A stretch of DNA of 64,000 nucleotides from JAWKTT01 sp041398965 (GTDB lineage: Bacteria; Planctomycetota; Planctomycetia; Planctomycetales; Planctomycetaceae), in assembly GCA_041398965.1 (NCBI GenBank), contig JAWKTT010000017.1:1-64000 (forward strand). Reading direction: 5' to 3'. The translations under genes and the position numbers were made by a program. Under the pieces are notes generated by a model, which was not told the origin of the DNA, did not search any database, and worked only from the letters and a program-made list of their open reading frames with translations. Below are positions 1 to 7,886 of this stretch, one piece after another (the stretch's first letter is position 1; each line of letters begins with the position of its first letter).

Positions 1-2400
1 GCGTTGAATCTCGGCTGATGTCGGGGTGCGTTGTGTCGCTCTTTGCAAGGCGCGGGCCACTTGAGCTTCACGATCGTCGGGATGCTCTTCTCTCAACTTT
101 TCCGCAAAGATCGTCGCTTCGCGACTGAGGAACTCACTGTTGAGCATCCCGAGCGCTTGAGTTGGTTGTGTGGTAACGAATCGAACGGGACAAGGAGAAT
201 CGGTATCAGCGACATCGAAAGCCGCCAGAATCGGGAGTTGTAAAGATCGCTTCAAATGCACATAGATGCTGCGACGACGCTGGTCCTCCGGAGACGAAGT
301 GTGCCAGCCTTTCCCCGGAACCGACTGACCGGCAAGCACGGCTGCCGGGATCGTCGGGTAAATTGAGGGGCCGTACATCCGTGTCAAGTCGAGCGAGTCA
401 TTCACCGCGAGGATCGAGTCACGAATCTCCTCCGCTCGCAAACGTCGTGGGTCAAACCGCCAGAAAAGGTTGTTCTCGGGATCCTTCTCCAGCGACGTCA
501 CGTCGCCGACCGAGGCCATTTGATAGGTGCTTGAGAGGAGAATCTCTCGATGCAATTTCTTCATCGACCAGCCGTTCGAGACGAACTCGGCGGCAAGCCA
601 GTCGAGCAGTTCCGGGTGAGTCGGGGCGTCACCTTGCAGGCCAAAGTTGTTGGCCGACCGGACAAGACCACGCCCGAAGTGCCACTGCCAGATTCGGTTG
701 ACCGCAACGCGGCTTGTCAGCGGATTGTCGGGTGACGCAATCCATCCAGCAAGAGCGAGTCGTCGACCACTGCTGTCTCCCGTTGACGTCGCCGTAATGA
801 TCGGCTCTGTGGACCCCAAGATTTCTGGAAAACCGGGAGTGACAATCTCCCCTTTCCCCTGTGGATTCCCTCGGGCCAGGATATGCGTCGGCTCGGGGAC
901 GCGATGATGTTCCTTCACACAGAGGGCCAGTTCCTGCGACTTTGGCGGGCGTTGCCCCAACTCTGTCCATGCTTTTCGGGTGTCGGCATAGTTTTTCAAC
1001 TCCTCGCGGGTGATCAGTTCGTCGACGTGCCGGCGAATGACCCGCAGCCGCTCCGAGTCTCGTTTGAAGTCATCGATCTCGCCCCCCTTCAGCTGCGGAC
1101 GAATCTTCTCTTCGACATCGTCTAACTGCTTTCGCAACTCGGCGAGCTTCCCCTTCCAGGCTTCCTTCTCTGCAACCTCAGCGGCTGCTTCTTCGGGGCT
1201 GGCGAGGCTACAGACGAACGAACTGTGAGTTGGGTCTTCGCCCCCTTCGCCGTAGTGTCTGACGTTGCGGAAGAAAGCGAGAAAGCGGTAGTAGTCTCGC
1301 TGTGGAATCGGGTCGAGCTTGTGGTCATGGCACCGGGCGCAGTTCATCGTCAACCCGAGAAATGCTTGAGCCGTCGTGGCAGACATGTCGTCGAGCCCAT
1401 CGTAAAACGCTAGTTCGCGGTCGGCTGGTTCATCGTCCCACAACCCCAGTCGATAGAACCCGGTTGCGATACGGGAGTCGTTCGTCACCTCAGGGAGTTC
1501 ATCTCCCGCCAACTGTTCTCGAATGAACTGGTCGAATGGCTTGTCACTGTTGAAGGCCCGGATGACGTAGTCACGATAACGCCAGACAAACGGCTTGGGA
1601 TTGTCACGTTCAAAGCTGTTGGTCTCGGCATAACGTACAAGGTCGAGCCAGTAGCGTGCCCAGTGCTCTCCATACTGCGGCGACTCCAGCAGCGTGTCGA
1701 CGGCCGATGTCCATGCTGTTTCAGGGTCGGAACGGAACTCGGCTTCAAACTTCTGGACAGCTTCCGGCGAAGGGGGGAGTCCCAGGAGATCGTAGTGCAA
1801 ACGGCGATACAACGTCCGACCATCGGCACGGTCGGCATGTTGCAGCCCCTTCTCTTCCAGACGATGCAACACGAACGCATCGATCGGGCTGCGCACCCAA
1901 TCGGTCTGTGAGACGGTCGGAACTTTCGGACGCTGTACGGGACGAAACGACCAATGGTTGCGAGTCTCGTCGTTGATGACAGGATCGAGATGCTGTGGAG
2001 CCTTGTAATTCAGCTTCTCGGGCATTTCCGCCCCTTGCTCGATCCAACGGGTCAACGTGGCAATATTCTGTGGCGACATCTTCCCGGTCGGGGGCATCTC
2101 GAACGAAGTCCAGTTGATCGCTGCGATCAAACTGCTTGACTTGACGTCTCCGGGGGTCGCGGCGGCATCACCACTTTCGCCCCCCTTGAGCAAACCCGCT
2201 CGCGTCGTCAGGTCGAGTTCCCCTTTGGGATGCTCGCCCGAGTGACACTTCAAACAGTTCTGCTCCAGGATCGGCAGTACGTCCTTCTGGAAGAACGCGA
2301 GCTTCGCATCGTCTCCTTGGACCACCGCTCCGGTTAGGAAGAGCACGGCACAGCCCATGTATGCCACAAAGCCCGACAGTCTGCATCCAGAAGTTCGCAT
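1..2400 (-). CDS. DUF1549/DUF1553 (PSCyt1-PSCyt2-PSD1) cytochrome-like protein, 3' end cut by window
   Basis: The minus frame is open from an ATG at 2400 to the window edge (800 codons, no stop), so the C-terminus is missing. Residues 1-28 are signal-peptide-like, with hydrophobic AVLFLTGAVV. A heme c motif CLKCH lies at about residues 49-53 in a planctomycete-cytochrome (PSCyt1) context. The DUF1549 part follows and includes MNCARCHDHKLDP near residue 355. A coiled-coil stretch and a DUF1553 region (GWIASPDNPLTSRVAVNRIW) come next. Such proteins are exported and abundant in Planctomycetes, typically next to DUF1501 genes. Their biochemical role is not established; redox or polysaccharide-related roles have been suggested. 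Here the DUF1501 partner lies further upstream on the same strand, separated by another gene and a tRNA. Family assignment is firm; function is open. Confidence 0.9.
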   Translation of the reverse strand, partial: MRTSGCRLSGFVAYMGCAVLFLTGAVVQGDDAKLAFFQKDVLPILEQNCLKCHSGEHPKGELDLTTRAGLLKGGESGDAAATPGDVKSSSLIAAINWTSFEMPPTGKMSPQNIATLTRWIEQGAEMPEKLNYKAPQHLDPVINDETRNHWSFRPVQRPKVPTVSQTDWVRSPIDAFVLHRLEEKGLQHADRADGRTLYRRLHYDLLGLPPSPEAVQKFEAEFRSDPETAWTSAVDTLLESPQYGEHWARYWLDLVRYAETNSFERDNPKPFVWRYRDYVIRAFNSDKPFDQFIREQLAGDELPEVTNDSRIATGFYRLGLWDDEPADRELAFYDGLDDMSATTAQAFLGLTMNCARCHDHKLDPIPQRDYYRFLAFFRNVRHYGEGGEDPTHSSFVCSLASPEEAAAEVAEKEAWKGKLAELRKQLDDVEEKIRPQLKGGEIDDFKRDSERLRVIRRHVDELITREELKNYADTRKAWTELGQRPPKSQELALCVKEHHRVPEPTHILARGNPQGKGEIVTPGFPEILGSTEPIITATSTGDSSGRRLALAGWIASPDNPLTSRVAVNRIWQWHFGRGLVRSANNFGLQGDAPTHPELLDWLAAEFVSNGWSMKKLHREILLSSTYQMASVGDVTSLEKDPENNLFWRFDPRRLRAEEIRDSILAVNDSLDLTRMYGPSIYPTIPAAVLAGQSVPGKGWHTSSPEDQRRRSIYVHLKRSLQLPILAAFDVADTDSPCPVRFVTTQPTQALGMLNSEFLSREATIFAEKLREEHPDDREAQVARALQRATQRTPTSAEIQR

Positions 2401-2987
2401 GGTCATCCCAGCTCGAATAGATAATTCGCGGTCATCGTCTCGTGCAATCGGCCTCCGAGAGATTCGGCCAACAAGACGTAAACACAAACATCCATTCTAA
2501 CCAATTGATGCCTCGACACCAGACAGCCACAAGGACGAAGACTCCAGTGTGTGTGCGTCTCGATTGTCGGTGGTATCTTTGGGCGACTCAGGATGGACCA
2601 CGGATGACGCGAATTTGGGGGATGTTCGCGGTTTTGGAGAAGGGAAGAGGACGACTCAGAGACTTCCAACTCACGACGACGGGGCTTCGACTCAATCAGG
2701 TAGTCACGGATGAAGACAGATTAAGGACGGATGCTCACGGATTTGAAAAGGGGGGCGGATAGTCGTAAGCCGAATCCGTCCTTTCATCCGTCTGCATCCG
2801 TCGTCATCCGTGGTTCCCCTTATTCCTTTGAGCCGGCGTGTCTCCGTCGCCCATTCGTCCAGAGTTCCCGTCGATCGTCCTCAATCGGCGAATATCCGCC
2901 GAATCTGCGTCGTCCGCGGTCCATCCGGCAAACGTTCCGGCCTCGACAGATGTCACCGACAATTCCCATGCAGACACGACTCCAGTT
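2401..2987. other. Intergenic region with ACGGAT-type repeats, no gene
   Basis: No convincing reading frame was found between the two minus-strand genes. The stretch contains many copies of CACGGATGA/ACGGAT and the complement ATCCGT, described as a separate repeat entry. The remainder is low-complexity tandem-like text, such as repeated variants of AATATCCGCCGAATC. Confidence 0.6.
2594..2815. repeat. ACGGAT/ATCCGT repeat cluster with imperfect inverted arms
   Basis: CACGGATGA occurs near 2598 and 2705, and ACGGAT again near 2727 and 2736. On the right, complementary ATCCGT units occur near 2774, 2786, 2795 and 2806. The left block (about 2704-2742) and right block (about 2773-2813) are imperfect reverse complements, so the region can fold into a long hairpin. 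Similar 'CACGGATGAACACGGAT' text is, from memory, frequent in intergenic DNA of several bacterial phyla; no search was run. Confidence 0.55.
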
Positions 2988-4208
2988 CTAGTAGTCGTCG
3001 ACAACCCCTTCCATCTTGATCACCTCAAGGTCGCTCCCTTTGACCTTGCGAATGGCGGCGAGGGCATCGTTGTTCCAGCGTTCGTCCGGAGCCCCATTGA
3101 TAAAGAAGTCGCTGCCGTTGTCCGCGAGGAACATGCCGTACTTCTTCAGGGCGGTCAGAATGACCTTCGCTTCTTCGGGATAGCCAGTGAGATCAAAGTC
3201 TTGTCTCAGTCGGACTCGCATTCCCATCGGGGGAAGAGTCGGATTGTTGTTCTTACTGGCCCAGTGAGTCGCTGGAGGAAGATACGCACGACGTGTCTTC
3301 GCGACGGTGAATCGTAAGGCGTGCCGAATCTCCTTTTGCTCGACCACTTCATCGTAACGGACCAATCCGGGGAATATCGGCAGTCCCGCAGCATCGGCAC
3401 TCGTCCACCCCTGTGGGCGGGTATGATTCGTCTTCATGTCGAAGATCGCCCCACAGTCACCTTTCCAGCGAGTCCCCTTCGCCAGTGGAAAAGAGTAAGC
3501 CAGTTCGTACAACATCCAGTTGTCACGATCGACAACCAACACATGACGGTCGGCCTCTTCCTTCGGAGCACCTTCAATCGGTGCATTTGGCGGAATTGGA
3601 TAAGGCCCCGGATCGCTTTGGTCGCCGTAAGCAACAAAGTCGACCGGCACCTTCGGTTGCGAACCCGAAACGACGATGTAAGGAATCCCAATCGGCGCCC
3701 CCTCCCAAGTCCCGGCTCCGAAGTCGTTTCGCAAAGGTTTGTCTAAGCCGACCGATCCCAGGATGACTTTTGACATCGGGTCGACCGGAGCTTTTGAGAT
3801 GTCCTGATTCCACGGGTTGTCATCCGGAAATGGTCGGAAGCCCGCAAGCGATGCACCAATTCCAAGTTTGATCGCTTTCTGTCTCGCAGCGATTTCCGGG
3901 TTCTGTGACGGTTCGCTCTCAACAAGTGCGGGAGTCGACGCTTCAGCAATCGGCTTCCCTCCCAATCTCATCGGATTGTGCCGCGAAGTGGAGCCAAACT
4001 GCATTCGACCGGAAGCCTCACCAGACGGAAGCTCTCGCTGCTCCGCAAGGCTGTCATGATCGTTGGAACGATCGATGCTCTCCGAAATGCGATCGGTGCT
4101 GACCGTTTCCGCGTCGTGTAACCGCATGATGGCCAAAGCCCCCATTCCGACCAAACTGTAAAGCACGACGAGCAGGATGTTGGATGTCAGCTTGGTATTG
4201 GTCATCAT
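2988..4208 (-). CDS. Conserved membrane-anchored protein, function unknown
   Basis: 406 residues. A single hydrophobic helix near residues 9-27 (ILLVVLYSLVGMGALAIM) suggests an N-terminal anchor or uncleaved signal, followed by a Ser/Arg-rich linker. From about residue 125 there is a conserved-looking domain beginning FPDDNPWNQDIS. It has motifs GIPYIVVSG, DPGPYPIPPNAPIEG, RHVLVVDRDNWMLYEL, GWTSADAAGLPIFPGLVRYDE and ADNGSDFFINGAPDERW. I recognise this as a domain seen in uncharacterised extracytoplasmic proteins of several phyla, but I know no named function. The many invariant-looking Trp, Pro and Asp residues suggest a carbohydrate-binding or hydrolytic surface (inference). Start chosen at the first of two adjacent ATGs. 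Confidence 0.8.
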   Translation of the reverse strand: MMTNTKLTSNILLVVLYSLVGMGALAIMRLHDAETVSTDRISESIDRSNDHDSLAEQRELPSGEASGRMQFGSTSRHNPMRLGGKPIAEASTPALVESEPSQNPEIAARQKAIKLGIGASLAGFRPFPDDNPWNQDISKAPVDPMSKVILGSVGLDKPLRNDFGAGTWEGAPIGIPYIVVSGSQPKVPVDFVAYGDQSDPGPYPIPPNAPIEGAPKEEADRHVLVVDRDNWMLYELAYSFPLAKGTRWKGDCGAIFDMKTNHTRPQGWTSADAAGLPIFPGLVRYDEVVEQKEIRHALRFTVAKTRRAYLPPATHWASKNNNPTLPPMGMRVRLRQDFDLTGYPEEAKVILTALKKYGMFLADNGSDFFINGAPDERWNNDALAAIRKVKGSDLEVIKMEGVVDDY

Positions 4209-4564
4209 GAAGTGCCGTGGAAGTGAGACAAGTGAGATTCGACAGCCGTCGTCTCGTTGGGCACGAACATCGTCCGCTCAACGGCCAACGAAGACCCGTC
4301 TGCTCTAACCTACCGCCGAAACCGCCACACGACCAAAGAATTCCTCCGACGGTCTCCAATCGACACAACCTCAGAACCCTTGGCAACGAAACGTTGCAAA
4401 AAGTGAACAGGCATCAAGATCGCTACGGACTCGTGGTTTGAAAACAGATCATGCCCCGCCCGAGCGTCGTGGTTGTCAGGACACCACAGAAAAGCAGCCG
4501 CGAACGATTGCGGGGGGTGTCATCGTCACTTGGGACGAGAGTCTGAGAGATGAAGCACTGTTAG
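4209..4564. other. Intergenic region downstream of tRNA-Leu, no gene
   Basis: No supported gene. On the minus strand, past the tRNA 3' end, a short CCGC/GCGG stem (about 4498-4513) is followed by a CTGCTTTTCTG tract. This could be a weak terminator for the tRNA transcript. An outer GACACC/GGTGTC pair flanks it. The part nearest 4209 should hold the promoter of the downstream membrane-anchored protein. Confidence 0.4.
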
Positions 4565-4648
4565 TGCCCAAGAGAGGACTTGAACCTCCACGGGTGTTAC
4601 CCCACTAGAACCTGAATCTAGCGCGTCTGCCAATTCCGCCACTTGGGC
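4565..4648 (-). tRNA. tRNA-Leu, anticodon CAG
   Basis: Read on the minus strand, the acceptor stem is GCCCAAG paired with CTTGGGC, followed by discriminator A. The D arm contains GGCGGAATTGGCAGACGC, typical of tRNA-Leu. The anticodon stem-loop CTAGA-TTCAGGT-TCTAG gives anticodon CAG, reading CUG. A class II variable arm TGGGGTAACACCC and a T arm with GGTTCAAGTCC follow. The 3' CCA is not encoded (CTA follows the discriminator), so it would have to be added by tRNA nucleotidyltransferase. Confidence 0.95.
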
Positions 4649-4840
4649 TTCTCTAGGAGCGAATCCCGGAAGCAAGCGGGCAGTATACCGACGATCACAA
4701 GGTCAGCAAGTGACCATCCACTGAATTTCTCGGGCGATCCCACGATCCCAAGCTCGACAGACTTCCAGTCCGTCTCTGCCGAACATCACGCTGCGTCGGA
4801 CAAGAATGTCCGTCGAACGAATGACCGAATGGGAAACGAG

Positions 4841-6247
4841 TTACAGCAACTCGGCGATCGGTTCGCCGTAGGGGAGAATTGGCATCGGTCGACCGCTGTG
4901 GTCGGGGAAGGAGGACTCGAAGTCAATCCCCAGGTGACGATAAACCGTTGCCCACAAATCGTTGGGACTCAAGGGGCGATCCTTCGGTTCTTCACCGCGT
5001 GAGTTGGTCGAGCCGATGACTTGACCTGTTCTCATCCCGCCCCCCGCCACCAGCATCGACATCGCTCGTGGCCAGTGATCTCGCCCCGGTTGATCGACCC
5101 CGGTTTGGGAACCCTTCGTGGTGCTGATGCGTGGCGTCCGTCCGAACTCGCCGGTCACCACCAACATTACTTTCTTGTCGAGTCCCCTGTTGTAAAGGTC
5201 CTCCACCAATGCGGTCACCGCCTGGTCGTAGATCGGCAGGCGAATCTTCGCGTCTTCGAAAAGGTGACAATTGACTGCGTGCGAGTCCCAGTTGTAGGTC
5301 CCGTTCTTCGGCATGTCGATCCCCGATTGATACGGGTTCTCCATGACCATCGTCACAAAACTCGACCCCGCTTCGACAAGACGCCGCGCGAGCAATGCCC
5401 GCTGGCCCCAAGCGTGTCGACCGTAGCGATCCCGCAGCGAATCCGGTTCCTGCGAAAGATCAAAAGCATCTCTTGCTCGATTGCTCGTCAACAGGTTCAC
5501 CGCCCGTCGACTGGCGTCATCTAAAGCCTCCATTGTGCCGTGTGAATCGAGACCGCGACGAATCTGGTCGAATCCCTTCAACAATGCCATCCGATCATCT
5601 AGTCGGTCCGAAAGAGACGGATCGAGACTGATGTTCTGTACCTGAAACTTCGCATCGCTCGGATCGCCAGGAACGTTGAACGGGACGTAAGATGTCCCCA
5701 GATATGCGGCACCGAAGCTGTATGTGTCGACCCCGGCGCGACCGGGGTTGGTCCCGGAGATATACGTTGGCACACCTCGTTCGACGTGTTCGCGACATTT
5801 GGCGACAACCGAACCGACAGCCGGAAAGTCGTTGACGAAACCGGTTGGTTCCTTCGGGTCGCGACCTGTCAGGAATCGTTTATGTCCCCCGCCATGGTCG
5901 GCAAAGTTGTGAGCGACCGATCGAATGATGTTGTAACGGTCGGCACACAGAGCATGCCGCGGCATCAGTTCGCAAACATCCAACCCAGCGACGTTTGTTC
6001 GTATGGAATGGAAGTCACCACGATACTCCAAGGGAGCATCCGGCTTCATGTCGTACATTTCCATGTGCGGCGGACCACCGGGGAGCCATACAAAGATAAC
6101 AGATGTATCGGGGACGATTTGCGATTCGCCCGCCATCGCCCGCATCCGAAAGCAGTCCGCCATTGTCAGTCCACCCAATCCCAAGGCTCCAGCCGTCAGG
6201 AAAGACCGTCGCGAGACCGGACCAGTGCAATGTCGTTCGACCGTCAT
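4841..6247 (-). CDS. DUF1501 domain-containing protein (sulfatase-like fold), Tat-exported
   Basis: 468 residues, usual length for the family. The N-terminus has a twin-arginine signal, SRRSFLTAGALGLGGL, indicating export in a folded state. DUF1501 features include VIFVWLPGGPPHMEMYDMKP (near residue 50), SVAHNFADHGGGHKRFLTG and VTGEFGRTPRIS. The C-terminal end includes HLGIDFESSFPDHSGRPMPI. DUF1501 proteins belong to the alkaline phosphatase/sulfatase superfamily, but their substrates are unknown. They are normally encoded beside a DUF1549/DUF1553 cytochrome-like gene; here that partner is about 2.4 kb downstream on the same strand. The two products probably work together in the periplasm (inference from conserved pairing). 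Confidence 0.93.
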   Translation of the reverse strand: MTVERHCTGPVSRRSFLTAGALGLGGLTMADCFRMRAMAGESQIVPDTSVIFVWLPGGPPHMEMYDMKPDAPLEYRGDFHSIRTNVAGLDVCELMPRHALCADRYNIIRSVAHNFADHGGGHKRFLTGRDPKEPTGFVNDFPAVGSVVAKCREHVERGVPTYISGTNPGRAGVDTYSFGAAYLGTSYVPFNVPGDPSDAKFQVQNISLDPSLSDRLDDRMALLKGFDQIRRGLDSHGTMEALDDASRRAVNLLTSNRARDAFDLSQEPDSLRDRYGRHAWGQRALLARRLVEAGSSFVTMVMENPYQSGIDMPKNGTYNWDSHAVNCHLFEDAKIRLPIYDQAVTALVEDLYNRGLDKKVMLVVTGEFGRTPRISTTKGSQTGVDQPGRDHWPRAMSMLVAGGGMRTGQVIGSTNSRGEEPKDRPLSPNDLWATVYRHLGIDFESSFPDHSGRPMPILPYGEPIAELL

Positions 6248-7046
6248 GGAAATCTCTCGTACAAACGCAGGTAGGACAACTTGGCAGGCAGCATGAGTCG
6301 GCAGGAAGGAACTGGGTGACCATTTGCGAATCGCTGGAATGCGATCCGCGTGGTCGGCAGGAGGACCACACTTCTCCCACTCAATTCACCCACCAGGAAT
6401 CTTATCGGCAGTCACCGATAGGTGTCTAGTCAATATACCACACTCTCCTCTCCAAAGTCCTTCCTTTGCCTGATCGAGCCCTTTCAGTCAGGGGCTCGAT
6501 GACTTTGGAGATGGAGGGTCGCGGGGACTTTGCGGGTTGGGGGGAGTTTCGCTGTCGTACCTCATGAATCGGTTTCGAGGTGATGGCAGGGATCGTTCGT
6601 GGCGTCGGACAGCGGGAAGCTGCGTGAGTTGCGGATCGGTTGCCGATATCACAGCCAGGAGTCGCGATACTACCTGCGTCCCTCTCCCGCGACCGACACC
6701 TCTTGAATACGAAGCACCCCGCAATCCCTGTATGTCTGCAAATCCTTGCTTCACGAATGATCGACTTCAACACACATTACAGTGTGCCGAGACTGTTTCG
6801 TCACAGGCTGCGACGACTATCGATCTTGGATTGAAGCAGACGTTACTCAAGGCAGGTTGCGATCTCTTGGACGTCTCGCTCCGTCGGCATCAACAACTCG
6901 ACCGACTCGAACAGCGACCCGCTTGACGCTGGCAAGGTCGATCGACCATCTTGTGGTTGATCCGTCCCGGACTGCCATCCATCCGGAACGGGAATCGTGC
7001 CGTGCCATCATCCGGCAGAGTCGACCCTGAAGTGAGGCAGATCATC
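6248..7046. other. Intergenic region with a nested inverted repeat, no supported gene
   Basis: Short reading frames exist on both strands, but none has a recognisable domain, ribosome-binding site or residue composition like the neighbouring genes. The only clear structure is the nested inverted repeat at 6449-6511. The promoters of the divergent DUF1501 and EVE genes must lie in this stretch. Confidence 0.5.
6449..6511. repeat. Nested inverted repeat (long hairpin)
   Basis: The outer arms are an 11-bp perfect pair: TCTCCAAAGTC at 6449-6459 and GACTTTGGAGA at 6501-6511. The inner arms are a 9-bp pair: ATCGAGCCC at 6473-6481 and GGGCTCGAT at 6492-6500. On the right the arms abut; on the left they are separated by 13 unpaired bases. 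This gives one long hairpin with an asymmetric bulge. There is no T-run after either arm, so it is not a typical terminator. Confidence 0.7.
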
Positions 7047-7532
7047 GTGGCCCTTAAGAAACGTCAGCGCAACTACTGGCTCTTCAAGTCGGAACCGAGT
7101 TGCTACTCAATCGACGACATGCAGCAAGATGGTACGACATTCTGGGATGGCGTACGGAATTATCAAGCCAGAAACATGCTTCGTGACGACATTCAGGTGG
7201 GTGATCGTGTCCTGTTTTATCACAGCAATGCCAACCCAATGGCGATCGTCGGAACTGTCGAAGTCGTCCAGGCGGGATACCCCGACCACACCGCCTTCGA
7301 TTCCACTCAAGATCATTACGACCCCAAAAGCAATCCCGATGATCCAACATGGTTCATGGTCGATGTACGCTACCTCCAAAAGTTCGCGAATCCCGTGACG
7401 CGGGAGCTTTTGAAAACGACTGCATCACTGGAGAACATGATGGTGCTTCAAAAAGGGTCGAGACTTTCCATCCAGCCGGTGACCAGCGACGAATGGAAAA
7501 CCGTCCACAAACTGGCCGGTGCCCGGGACTGA
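7047..7532 (+). CDS. EVE domain-containing protein
   Basis: 161 residues from a GTG at 7047, preceded by GAGG at 7034-7037. An in-frame start further upstream would add 32 residues with no homology to the domain. The EVE domain fills the protein, with motifs NYWLFKSEPSCYSIDDM at the start, WDGVRNYQARNMLRD, GDRVLFYHSN and a WFMVDVRYLQKF strand. EVE domains share the PUA-like fold of YTH proteins and bind modified bases in DNA or RNA in the cases studied. Many are small stand-alone proteins related to thymocyte nuclear protein 1. The exact ligand here cannot be told. No defence genes are adjacent, so a housekeeping role is as likely as a defence role. Confidence 0.92.
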   Translation: MALKKRQRNYWLFKSEPSCYSIDDMQQDGTTFWDGVRNYQARNMLRDDIQVGDRVLFYHSNANPMAIVGTVEVVQAGYPDHTAFDSTQDHYDPKSNPDDPTWFMVDVRYLQKFANPVTRELLKTTASLENMMVLQKGSRLSIQPVTSDEWKTVHKLAGARD

Positions 7533-7688
7533 TCGACAGGAGCCCGAGCAAAGGACGGCACTTCGACTTGACAGGTGGCTCATTCCGAGAGAAAACTGCT
7601 ACTGTCCTGGCGACCACCGCGACTCTCTTTCGAGATCGGTATTGCGTGGTTCGCCCATTACAATCCCCCAACACTAAGAGTTGAAATT

Positions 7689-7886
7689 ATGAGTGGCCCG
7701 ATCGTTCGCACAGGCACTAACCCCAAGTTCTGGACGAACTGGGACAACGTGTTCGGCGACAAAAAGGGAAAGTCGACTCCCGCAGCAGACGATGCCAAGA
7801 CGACCGCAAAGAAGGCTGAACCTAAGAAGTCCGCGACAAAGAAGGTGGCCCCCAAGAAAGCGGCCGACAAGTCAGCGAAGAAGTGA
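7689..7886 (+). CDS. Small basic protein with histone-H1-like lysine/alanine tail
   Basis: 65 residues starting ATG at 7689. The N-terminal 25 residues, MSGPIVRTGTNPKFWTNWDN followed by VFGDK, look like a short conserved motif. From memory, similar openings occur in small planctomycete proteins. The rest is Lys/Ala/Pro-rich (KKAEPKKSATKKVAPKKAAD), resembling eukaryotic H1 tails and bacterial HU/H1-like extensions. It is strongly basic, probably disordered and likely to bind nucleic acid or the ribosome (inference). The stop codon overlaps the start of the next gene in GTGA, so the two are probably translationally coupled. Confidence 0.8.
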   Translation: MSGPIVRTGTNPKFWTNWDNVFGDKKGKSTPAADDAKTTAKKAEPKKSATKKVAPKKAADKSAKK

